NCBI GenBank assembly: GCA_023231065.1
Contig: JALNWE010000030.1
Span: 1-32,086 of the forward strand
Length of the DNA stretch: 32,086 nt
DNA from: Bacteroidales bacterium
GTDB taxonomy: Bacteria; Bacteroidota; Bacteroidia; Bacteroidales; FEN-979
Direction of reading: 5' to 3'
Position 1 is the stretch's first letter. Every line of letters starts with the position of its first letter. Below are positions 18,517 through 25,358 of this stretch, one piece after another. The notes below the pieces were generated by a model. It was not told where the DNA came from and ran no database searches. It saw nothing but the letters and a program-made list of their open reading frames with translations. Position numbers and translations under genes: made by a program.

Positions 18517-19752
18517 TTATTCAAATTCGGCCTTTAATATGCGAATTACTTCCCGGATGGTCTCCTCTTCAAGGTCGGTCCGCTTCACCAACTCCTCTTT
18601 ATCAAGGTCCAAAACGCTTTTCGCGGTATCGCAGCCAATGGATTTGAGTTCATCGATGATCCATTGATCAATTTCATCAGAAAATTCCTGGATATCAACA
18701 TCTTCATTTTCAACATCCGTATCGCGATAAACATCAATTTCATATCCGGTTAGTTTGCCGGCTAACTTGATATTGAAACCGCCTTTGCCGATTGCCAACG
18801 AAACCTGATCAGGTTTCATATATACATCGGCCCTTTTCTCTTCTTCGTTGATCACAATGGAAGAAACTTTGGCAGGGCTTAAAGCCCGCTGTATAAACAG
18901 GGATGGATTGTTGGTAAAATTGATCACATCGATGTTCTCATTCTTCAATTCCCTGACAATGCCATGAATACGGCTCCCTTTCATCCCGACACAGGCGCCT
19001 ACAGGATCAATCCGGTCGTCATACGATTCAACGGCAATTTTAGCCCTTTCTCCAGGGACCCTGACAATCTTTTTAATGCTGATCAGTCCGTCATAGACCT
19101 CCGGAACCTCTGCTTCAAACAACCGTTCGAGAAAAGACTCGGATGTCCTTGATAAAATGATCATCGGATTGTTGTTTTTCATTTCAACCCTGGAGACCAC
19201 GGCCCGGATGGAATCGCCCTTACGATAAAAATCAGAAGGGATCTGCTCCGATTTCGGGAGCATCAGCTCAATTCCTTCATCATCCAGTACCAGGATCTCT
19301 TTTTTCCAGACCTGATAAACCTCCCCTGCTATGATTTCCCCGATTTTTTCCTTGTACTTGTTATAGATATTATTCTTTTCATATTCCTGAATCTTGGAAA
19401 TAAGATTTTGACGGATAGCAAGGATTTCCCGACGGCCAAAACTACCCAGCTTCACTTCTTCCGAAAGTTCCTCGCCTACTTCGAAATCAGGTTCAATCTT
19501 GACGGCTTCAGATAAGGGGACCTGGGTGTTTTCATCTTCCACGGCGCCATCCTCAACGATCACACGGGAACGGAAAATTTCAAGATCCCCCTTGTCAATG
19601 TTTACAATGATGTCGAAATTATCGGCCGATCCGAAACGTTTGGTCAGCATGTGCTTGAATACATCTTCCAGGATGCTCATCATGGTTTCCCTGTCGATGT
19701 TCTTGAATTCTTTGAATTCCGAAAAGGTTTCGACTAAATTCAGATGTTCCAT
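18517..19752 (-). CDS. nusA: Transcription termination/antitermination factor NusA
   Basis: A 411-residue protein that binds RNA polymerase and nascent RNA and modulates pausing and termination. Domain order is an N-terminal polymerase-binding domain (1-125, including FGRREILAIRQNLISKIQEY), an S1 domain (about 135-200), KH1 with VGACVGMKGSRIHGIVREL (251-269) and KH2 with AIGKGGFNIKLAGKLTGYEI (320-339). An acidic C-terminal tail with a short helix-hairpin-like end (about 345-411) replaces the longer repeats of the E. coli protein. Its start lies within the last codons of rimP (13-base overlap), so the two are translationally coupled. Confidence 0.96.
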   Translation of the reverse strand: MEHLNLVETFSEFKEFKNIDRETMMSILEDVFKHMLTKRFGSADNFDIIVNIDKGDLEIFRSRVIVEDGAVEDENTQVPLSEAVKIEPDFEVGEELSEEVKLGSFGRREILAIRQNLISKIQEYEKNNIYNKYKEKIGEIIAGEVYQVWKKEILVLDDEGIELMLPKSEQIPSDFYRKGDSIRAVVSRVEMKNNNPMIILSRTSESFLERLFEAEVPEVYDGLISIKKIVRVPGERAKIAVESYDDRIDPVGACVGMKGSRIHGIVRELKNENIDVINFTNNPSLFIQRALSPAKVSSIVINEEEKRADVYMKPDQVSLAIGKGGFNIKLAGKLTGYEIDVYRDTDVENEDVDIQEFSDEIDQWIIDELKSIGCDTAKSVLDLDKEELVKRTDLEEETIREVIRILKAEFE

Positions 19753-20219
19753 TGCGTAAAAATTCTACTTTTAAAAGTTATGACTTCTTTGGCTGTTTGT
19801 ATGTTTTTAAAGGATAACGTGATCAATGTCTGCCCGGTCAGTTTTTTCTTTTTTTCCGGTAAAAGCTCGAGCTCAATGCCCTCTTCATTAATATGGACCA
19901 CCTTCCCGGTCATGGATGCTCCTTCGAATGTAGTAAGGGTAACCAACTTACCGAGATTCTTTTGAAATTGACGAGGCAGCTTTAAGGGCCGGTCAATACC
20001 GGCTGAAGAAACTGTCAGTTCAAAGTCATCTATGTTACGGTCAAAAGTGAGTTCGAGCGCGTGGCTGATCTTTTGACATGCCGCGATGGTGACCCCATTG
20101 TCGCCATCCAGGAAGACGATAATTTTATTCCCTGGTTTCACAACTGTTTCCACCAGAAACAGATCGCTCCCCTTCAGTAAATCTTCCACCCGTTGAACGA
20201 TTTGTTTTTCAGTTATCAT
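19740..20219 (-). CDS. rimP: Ribosome maturation factor RimP
   Basis: A 159-residue protein needed for maturation of the small ribosomal subunit. It begins a rimP-nusA-infB operon conserved in many bacteria. The family core VSSAGIDRPLKLPRQFQKNLGK (with the usual S.G.dRpL pattern) lies at about 90-110, after the N-terminal alpha/beta domain with VFLDGDNGVTIAACQKISHAL. The C-terminal SH3-like domain includes GKVVHINEEGIELEL. The ATG at 20219 follows a ~57-base leader containing a strong hairpin. The end overlaps the nusA start. Confidence 0.93.
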   Translation of the reverse strand: MITEKQIVQRVEDLLKGSDLFLVETVVKPGNKIIVFLDGDNGVTIAACQKISHALELTFDRNIDDFELTVSSAGIDRPLKLPRQFQKNLGKLVTLTTFEGASMTGKVVHINEEGIELELLPEKKKKLTGQTLITLSFKNIQTAKEVITFKSRIFTQWNI

Positions 20220-20224
20220 AGGTT

Positions 20225-20253
20225 AACAATAAAAGAGGGGACTTTTTGTCCCC
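20225..20253 (-). terminator. Terminator-like hairpin in the rimP-nusA-infB leader
   Basis: In the sense of the operon mRNA, GGGGAC (20253 to 20248) pairs with GUCCCC (20242 to 20237) across an AAAAA loop, followed by the U-rich stretch UCUUUUAUUGUU. The stem is six base pairs, almost all G-C. It starts only ~25 bases after the predicted transcription start and ends before the rimP ATG, so it would act as an attenuator or leader structure. A second small hairpin (CTGAT-AAA-ATCAG, 20265-20277) lies right at the expected start of the RNA. Confidence 0.5.
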
Positions 20254-20280
20254 CCTGGTCCATACTGATAAAATCAGCTG

Positions 20281-20311
20281 CAAAGATACATAATATTTAT
20301 TGAATGCCAAA
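20281..20311 (-). promoter_or_regulatory. Promoter of the rimP-nusA-infB operon
   Basis: On the minus strand TTTG (20311-20308) and TATCTTTG (20288-20281) are separated by 19 bases, an exact match to the Bacteroidota TTTG / TAnnTTTG promoter. The predicted start is near 20277, giving a leader of about 57 bases. Confidence 0.65.
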
Positions 20312-20320
20312 TCTTTTCAA

Positions 20321-20328
20321 TAAATTTG
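20321..20328 (+). promoter_or_regulatory. Promoter -7 element of the surface propeller gene
   Basis: TAAATTTG matches TAnnTTTG and lies 18 bases before the ATG at 20347. A TTG at 20300-20302 (18-base spacing) could be the -33 part; it lies between the -33 and -7 boxes of the divergent rimP promoter, so the two promoters overlap. Confidence 0.5.
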
Positions 20329-20346
20329 TAGTAATATCTGCCTTTT

Positions 20347-22455
20347 ATGAAACTACTTCCCTGGATTGTGTTATTCCAGCTCTTGCTACCTGTTATTGCT
20401 TGTTCCCAATGGAGTTATGTTAATCCGAAAGTGACGTCAGATAATTACACGGCATTGCATTTCATGGACCCTTCATCCGGGTTTGCTTTTACGATTCATG
20501 GTACATTAATGAAGACGGACGATGGTGGTTTTCATTGGGCGAAAGCCAACCATTTACCTCCTTTGAATGGATATTTTCTCGATATGGCATTCACCTCTGC
20601 CAGTGAGGGTACCTTGGTAGGCAACAACGGCCTAATACTGCACACCAGGGATGGTGGAGAGACATGGGATTCGGTTAATTCCGGGGCTATGACCAACCTG
20701 CAATCCATATTCATGTATTCCGGTTCCATTGGTTATATCGTCGGTCTTGAAGGCACAGTCTTAAAGACCCTGGATGGTGGAAGGACCTGGAAATTGCTTC
20801 CGAAATCACTTGACCAGAGCCTTTATGACTGTTGGTTTATCTCCCCTGAAACGGGTTTTGGCACCGCGGATAAGAATGTTTTCAAGACAACAGATGGCGG
20901 TTTGACCTGGGCGCTGGCGCTCCAATCTGATTCCGGGTGCAATTTCATCCGTGTGGCATTTGCCGATTCCTTGTATGGATTTGCTATCGGGAGAATGGGC
21001 GCTGCTTACAAGACTTCTGACGGAGGAAGCTCCTGGTATCGGACCCCCACGGGTACCACCCGCTATTTGTACGGTATTTCGATGGCCGGTCCCCGGATCG
21101 CTTACATCACGGGAAGCGATGGCCTTATGCTGAAAACGGTCAATGCAGGGGAATCTTGGGGGATATTACCGATAGATTTCGCGCTTGGTTTTGGCAATGT
21201 CATTTTTACTGATGCCGACCATGGCACGGTTGCGGGTCCCCTTGGCGCCATCATACATACGGTGAATGGGGGAGAAGACTGGGATAATGTTACCTTTTCG
21301 ACCCTTAACAATTTATATGATTGTTCCTTCCCTGAAATACAGTCCGGATATGCCTGCGGTTCGAAGGGGACGATCATCAGGACTACCGATGGCGGAAGTT
21401 CCTGGTCAACAATATCTTCAGGGACTATGCAAACATTATCCACAATTTTCATGGTCAACCCTGTCATCGGCTATGCAGCTGGTGAAAACGGAACGATCCT
21501 GAAAACTGAGGATGCCGGGATTACCTGGGATCAGCTTCCTTCACCGGAAACAATCTTATGGCAGAATTTTTTCTTTCAGGATCCATCCAACGGATTCCTG
21601 GTGGGCATTTCACCCGTGATCTATCATACTGAAGATGGAGGCCATTCATGGGATCCCTATAACACTGGTACCAATGCTGCCCTGAATGGTATTGATTTTT
21701 ATGGTTCTATCGGATACGCGTGTGGTAGTAGCGCTACCGTGTTAAAAACTACGGACGGTGGAGAAACCTGGCAGCAAATAATGATCCCTGAATTATTGGA
21801 AGCGAACTTGAATAAAATTCATTGTGTCAATGAAAATGTTTGTTATATTACAGGAAATCAATGCATTGACAATTCAAATATCCAGTTTTTCACTGGGACG
21901 CATGATGGAGGGACCAACTGGATTGTAAAAACTTTCGCTTTCTATCCGGAGAAAATTTTCAGCGCTTTATTTTTTACGGATGAGTTCACAGGATATGTTG
22001 GAGGTTCTGGATTCATCTGGAAAACAGCAGATGGAGGTGATCATTGGATTGACCAAAGCGTGGATAAGCAACAGGTAGGCCCGACTGATATCCTGTTTGT
22101 TGATAGTGAAACTGGTTTCTCAGTTTCCTATAATGGTCAGATCCTCAGGACAACCAATGGGGGAGGTATTGGTTTCAAAGAGCCTGTTTTGACCCAATCA
22201 TCAGATTTGGGGCAAAACATGCCCAATCCGTTTCATTCAGTTACCTCTATCGCATATCATGTGCAAAATGCCGGGAGGGTAGAATTGACCCTTTTAGATG
22301 TGACCGGTCGTAAAATTGTTGAGTTGGTCAATCAGTTGCACTTGCCAGGAGATTATAGCGTCGGGTTCGATGGTTCGGGATTATCCCCGGGTTTATACCT
22401 GTGCAGGATTATTGCCAATGGAAAAACAGAGATCCGGAAAATGGTTAAAAACTAG
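20347..22455 (+). CDS. Beta-propeller-like (YCF48/BNR repeat) surface protein with T9SS type A tail
   Basis: A 702-residue exported protein. The N-terminal signal sequence ends in LLLPVIACSQWS; VIAC also fits a lipobox, so either signal peptidase I or lipoprotein processing is possible. About thirteen repeats of the type KTxDGGxTW follow at ~45-residue intervals (KTDDGGFHW, HTRDGGETW, KTLDGGRTW, KTTDGGETW and others), with intervening G.lV....G.ily strands. This is the photosynthesis-assembly YCF48 / BNR-like sialidase repeat that folds into beta propellers. The last ~79 residues (624-702), starting NMPNPFHSVTSIAYH and containing LLDVTGRKIVELVN and PGLYLCRI, are a type A sorting domain. No sialidase Asp-box catalytic set was verified, so a binding or structural role is likelier than an enzyme. 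A stem-loop follows the stop. Confidence 0.88.
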   Translation: MKLLPWIVLFQLLLPVIACSQWSYVNPKVTSDNYTALHFMDPSSGFAFTIHGTLMKTDDGGFHWAKANHLPPLNGYFLDMAFTSASEGTLVGNNGLILHTRDGGETWDSVNSGAMTNLQSIFMYSGSIGYIVGLEGTVLKTLDGGRTWKLLPKSLDQSLYDCWFISPETGFGTADKNVFKTTDGGLTWALALQSDSGCNFIRVAFADSLYGFAIGRMGAAYKTSDGGSSWYRTPTGTTRYLYGISMAGPRIAYITGSDGLMLKTVNAGESWGILPIDFALGFGNVIFTDADHGTVAGPLGAIIHTVNGGEDWDNVTFSTLNNLYDCSFPEIQSGYACGSKGTIIRTTDGGSSWSTISSGTMQTLSTIFMVNPVIGYAAGENGTILKTEDAGITWDQLPSPETILWQNFFFQDPSNGFLVGISPVIYHTEDGGHSWDPYNTGTNAALNGIDFYGSIGYACGSSATVLKTTDGGETWQQIMIPELLEANLNKIHCVNENVCYITGNQCIDNSNIQFFTGTHDGGTNWIVKTFAFYPEKIFSALFFTDEFTGYVGGSGFIWKTADGGDHWIDQSVDKQQVGPTDILFVDSETGFSVSYNGQILRTTNGGGIGFKEPVLTQSSDLGQNMPNPFHSVTSIAYHVQNAGRVELTLLDVTGRKIVELVNQLHLPGDYSVGFDGSGLSPGLYLCRIIANGKTEIRKMVKN

Positions 22456-22457
22456 AA

Positions 22458-22482
22458 ATCCCGGTCGGAGTTTGGCCGGGAT
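22458..22482 (+). terminator. Stem-loop after the propeller gene
   Basis: ATCCCGG (22458-22464) and CCGGGAT (22476-22482) form a seven-base-pair stem around an 11-base loop, two bases after the TAG stop. There is no T-run after it, so it is either a weak terminator, an mRNA-stabilising 3' end, or a bidirectional end structure. The opposing gene ends 38 bases further. Confidence 0.4.
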
Positions 22483-22520
22483 ACATAGTCATCCAAGTTT
22501 ATGAGTAACAAAAGCAGGTT

Positions 22521-22850
22521 TTATTGATCCGAGAAATCCGCTGATTTCGGTGTTTTTGGCATCAGGATGTTCAGATCTGCAGGATATGATAAACCGGTTT
22601 CTTCAAATTCTGCTTCCTTTGGTAATGAAGGGACCAAATTGAAGTTGTCAGCATCGTCCAGGGAGACAGTTTCGATTTGATCGCTAAAATCTGCTTCTTT
22701 GGGTAATACGGGAGCCAGATCAGGGAGTTTTACCGTGATTTCGGTTTTCGCGGTGATGTTCTTTAAGGGATCCCCTGACATATTGCTTGCAAAAAGAAAA
22801 GGAACATTCAGGGTCAGCAAAAGGGCGAGTATGATGGATGTTGTTTTCAT
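22521..22850 (-). CDS. Small secreted protein with three PKEADF repeats, unknown function
   Basis: A 109-residue protein with a clear signal peptide (MKTTSIILALLLTLNVPFLFAS, cleavage near 21-22). The mature chain is acidic and carries three copies of a short motif: LAPVLPKEADFSDQ (45-58), LVPSLPKEAEFEET (72-85) and LMPKTPKSADFSDQ (96-109). Between copies one and two lies IETVSLDDADNFN. The last copy ends exactly at the stop codon. I do not recognise a family. The repeats have no cysteine, no aromatic cluster and no sorting tail, so periplasmic or outer-surface location by the Sec route is the most that can be said. The gene is divergent from the histidine kinase, with about 210 bases between the start codons; an exact TAnnTTTG element was not found upstream. 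Confidence 0.7.
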   Translation of the reverse strand: MKTTSIILALLLTLNVPFLFASNMSGDPLKNITAKTEITVKLPDLAPVLPKEADFSDQIETVSLDDADNFNLVPSLPKEAEFEETGLSYPADLNILMPKTPKSADFSDQ

Positions 22851-23063
22851 GTCTTTATTTTTTTATTGTTCTTGTGGGTTTTGTGAATAAGACGGAAGGG
22901 AGAAAGGAATGTTACTCATCATTGGATGAAGGGGGGGAAGGAATCGACGAAATGGGGAAAAACCCCGGTCTAATATCTTTTCTTACTTTTATCAAAAATA
23001 TCGGATAGAATAAAACGAGTGGAAAAGAGTACAATACTGGGTAAACCATTAAAGGAAATGAAT

Positions 23064-24344
23064 ATGACAATTCAAAAGGTTTTTCGATGGGTATCGGTGA
23101 TTTTTTTTCTCTTCATCGCAGTTTTGATCGGTTTGGTTATCCTACTTTATACCAATCAGCGTCAGATTGAAGATAACGAATTTCTTAGAAAGCTGAACAA
23201 CAATGATTTGCAACAGGCTTCCGGGTATATTCAAGGAGTCGCGATCATGGTTATTTGCCTGTTGGCCCTTATTATTTTTTTATACCAGGCAGCTTATAGA
23301 CGGATTGCCCGTCCGGTGGGGGCTTTAAGGGAGCAAACCAGGATGGTAAAAAGTGATTTAAACCGTTTAACGGATCAGATCATAGATATCTCTATGGGAA
23401 ATTTTACCGAGAAATTTGTGGTTCAGGCAAAGCCCCTTGAGTTACGCCAGTCTGGTGAATTTAACGAACTTGCCCTGGATCATAATCAGATGATCAGTAA
23501 GTTGAATGAAACCGGAGATGCCATATCGACCATAACGGGAGCCATGGCGGCAACCCGTGACAAGCTGCATGATGTCAACCAATGGTTGGAGCGGACGGTG
23601 CAGGAGCGTACCAGGGATCTTAAAGCTGCCAATGAAGATTTGGAGCAGGCTCATCAGGAATTAAGTCACCTTGATCAGGCGAAGAGTGAATTTCTCCGGT
23701 TGATCAGCCATGAGATCCGCACCCCGCTGAACGGAATCATGGGTTTTACATACCTGATGAAGGATCTTCCCCAGGCGCCGGAAGTCGCTGAAATTTTTGA
23801 TATTCTTGATGTTTCGGTCAAGCGGCTGGAACAGTTTTCGAAAGTTGCCCTAATGATTACCACGCTGAAAACAAGAAATCTGGATATTCACTTTGCATTG
23901 CTGAAACCGGCTGATCTGATTGATCCTGCATGGGCTTCTTTTCATGCTTCGGTCGATGAAAAGCGCCTCCGCCTGACAACCGAAGGAGAAATGGAAAAAT
24001 CTATTATTTCGGGTGACCCTGAATTGTTAAAAGTTTGTATGTCCAATATTCTGGAAAACGCTGTTCATTACAGTCCGGTTGGAGGAACCATTTTTTTTCG
24101 GGCTTTTTCGGATGAAAAGAAGGTTCAGGTCGAGGTCATTGACCAGGGAAAAGGGTTCACCCAGGAAGCCTTAAAGAACCTTTTTAAACCCTTCAGCCCT
24201 GGAGAACAGCATATTGATCAGAATATCGGCCTTGACCTGACCCTTGTAAAAATGATCATGGATGTGCATAATGCCCGTATCGAAGCAGGTAACCAGAAGG
24301 AAGGAGGCGCTTTTGTCCGCCTGATATTTAATGCCACTGAATAA
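23064..24344 (+). CDS. Orphan membrane sensor histidine kinase
   Basis: A 426-residue inner-membrane kinase. Two membrane segments (about 9-30 and 58-75) flank a very short extracytoplasmic loop of some 25 residues, so the signal is probably sensed in the membrane or by a partner. A HAMP-like linker (about 80-135, with RPVGALREQTRMV and MGNFTEKF) and a coiled coil (about 165-205) lead to the HisKA box SHEIRTPLNG (H216). The ATPase domain has the N box NILENAVHYSP (from 328) and G1 DQGKGF (360-365), but the G2 box reads NIGLDLTLV instead of a GLGLGL-type motif. The ATG at 23064 is preferred because AAAGGA lies seven bases upstream; a GTG at 23019 or the ATG at 23058 are alternatives. Promoter-like TATCTTTT (22974-22981, one mismatch) lies upstream. 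No response regulator is encoded nearby. Confidence 0.85.
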   Translation: MTIQKVFRWVSVIFFLFIAVLIGLVILLYTNQRQIEDNEFLRKLNNNDLQQASGYIQGVAIMVICLLALIIFLYQAAYRRIARPVGALREQTRMVKSDLNRLTDQIIDISMGNFTEKFVVQAKPLELRQSGEFNELALDHNQMISKLNETGDAISTITGAMAATRDKLHDVNQWLERTVQERTRDLKAANEDLEQAHQELSHLDQAKSEFLRLISHEIRTPLNGIMGFTYLMKDLPQAPEVAEIFDILDVSVKRLEQFSKVALMITTLKTRNLDIHFALLKPADLIDPAWASFHASVDEKRLRLTTEGEMEKSIISGDPELLKVCMSNILENAVHYSPVGGTIFFRAFSDEKKVQVEVIDQGKGFTQEALKNLFKPFSPGEQHIDQNIGLDLTLVKMIMDVHNARIEAGNQKEGGAFVRLIFNATE

Positions 24345-24369
24345 GGAAGATCTGAACTTCGCGGACCTA

Positions 24370-25057
24370 CTACAGGATGAATTTTAAACCCCAAACGTTT
24401 TCCCCGCGTTCAACCCGCAGAATATACATCCCGGCAGGTATATCCGTGACATTCAGGTGGTATGTCCCTGTATCTGTTGAAACGCTGATGAATGATTTAA
24501 ACACTCTGCCCGTATAATCATCCTGCGATTTGTTGGCCTGCAGGTCATAGACTTTGATAACCCATTCTTTTTCCATCTTCTCTAGATTGGTATACAACCC
24601 ATAGTAGGTATCGTTAATATAAACCTTCACAAAGCAGGTCCGGTGTTCGACAAAACCAGTTTTTTCCCATAAATCATAAAACAGTTTTTCCCGGATCAGG
24701 GTTGGATCGTTATATTCTCCTTTGAGATTAATCTTTTTACTCCCTGATATTTCCGTCCGGAGATATATTCATTGAAACTTATTTTAAACGATATTTTTTC
24801 AGGGAATAACGGGAAGTGATACCCCGGAGCCGGAAATTGATGTTTTCCAGGGTGTCGCGGCAAGTATAGTCATCAAAAATAAAACGGGCCATGAAATAAT
24901 GGCCCGACAAAACATTTTTCATGATATAAGATAGGGAATCGGAGGGGATATCAATATAAACCGAGGAGACCCGTGTATCGTCAAAAAGTGTATCCTGAGA
25001 GTGGGCCCCTGTGAATAAAATTATAAAAAAGAGAGACAGTCCGGGATGCTTTTTCAT
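24370..25057 (-). pseudogene. Decayed CotH-family gene with frameshifts, internal deletion and T9SS tail
   Basis: Read from the ATG at 25057 the frame gives a signal peptide (LSLFFIILFTGAHSQ), then VYIDIPSDSLSYI and FRLRGITSRYS, typical of the N-terminal half of CotH/spore-coat-like secreted proteins (FRLRGNTSR). Translation stops at 24779. The homology continues in another frame (ISFKISFNEYISGRKYQG), which is regained by adding one base in a run of six T on the plus strand at 24794-24799. It then moves to a third frame near 24727-24732 (NLKGEYNDPTLIREKL), again by one base, and runs through YINDTYYGLYTNLEKMEKEWV. Here the CotH kinase-like core (several hundred residues) is missing and the chain passes directly into a type A sorting tail (IKVYDLQAN ... 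IPAGMYILRVERGENVWGLKF) to a TAG at 24370-24372. Repaired, it would be only ~228 residues. Single-base sequencing errors could explain the frameshifts but not the missing core. Confidence 0.72.
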
Positions 25058-25214
25058 CCAAAATGATTGATATTGGCATAAGATACAATTAATACATGGG
25101 GTTAATCCGGAAAGTAGCCTGGGTGTGAATAATAATTTTATTCTTATGTTGGATTTTAAGCTTTTATTTTTATTTTCGATGCAGTTTGAATGATTCCCTG
25201 TATCCTTTTTTACA

Positions 25215-25284
25215 GCCAAGTCACTAAGGCGCTAAATATTAAATAATTGAATACGGAATATTTGCATCATTGTGTCTTCGTGGT
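25215..25284. repeat. Imperfect inverted repeat resembling a dispersed Bacteroidota intergenic repeat
   Basis: The arm at 25215-25240 (containing CACTAAGGCGC) and the arm at 25257-25284 (containing TGTGTCTTCGTGGT) are roughly inverted copies with AATATTT at the inner edges, around a ~16-base AT-rich loop. The CACTAAG / CTTCGTGG words resemble the short, repeated cacgaag/cactaag elements that I recall between genes in this phylum. The rest of the 300-base gap (25058-25358) shows no gene, RNA gene or exact promoter match. Confidence 0.45.
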
Positions 25285-25358
25285 AAAAGGAAAAGATTTG
25301 ACTTTTTGGTGCAGGCTCATAGTTAATATTACTTGTTGAACTTGAAAAACCACATCCC

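Noticed and set aside
17665..18537. Plus-strand open frame of 290 codons opposite infB
   Set aside because: A Ser/Gly/Thr-rich shadow of the Pro/Glu/Lys linker of IF-2. It overlaps a certain gene and has no recognisable motif.
22931..22965. Seven-G run and GGGG-AAAAA-CCCC hairpin between the small secreted gene and the kinase
   Set aside because: The stem is only four base pairs with no T-run and there is no coding frame for the G run to switch; kept only as a note.
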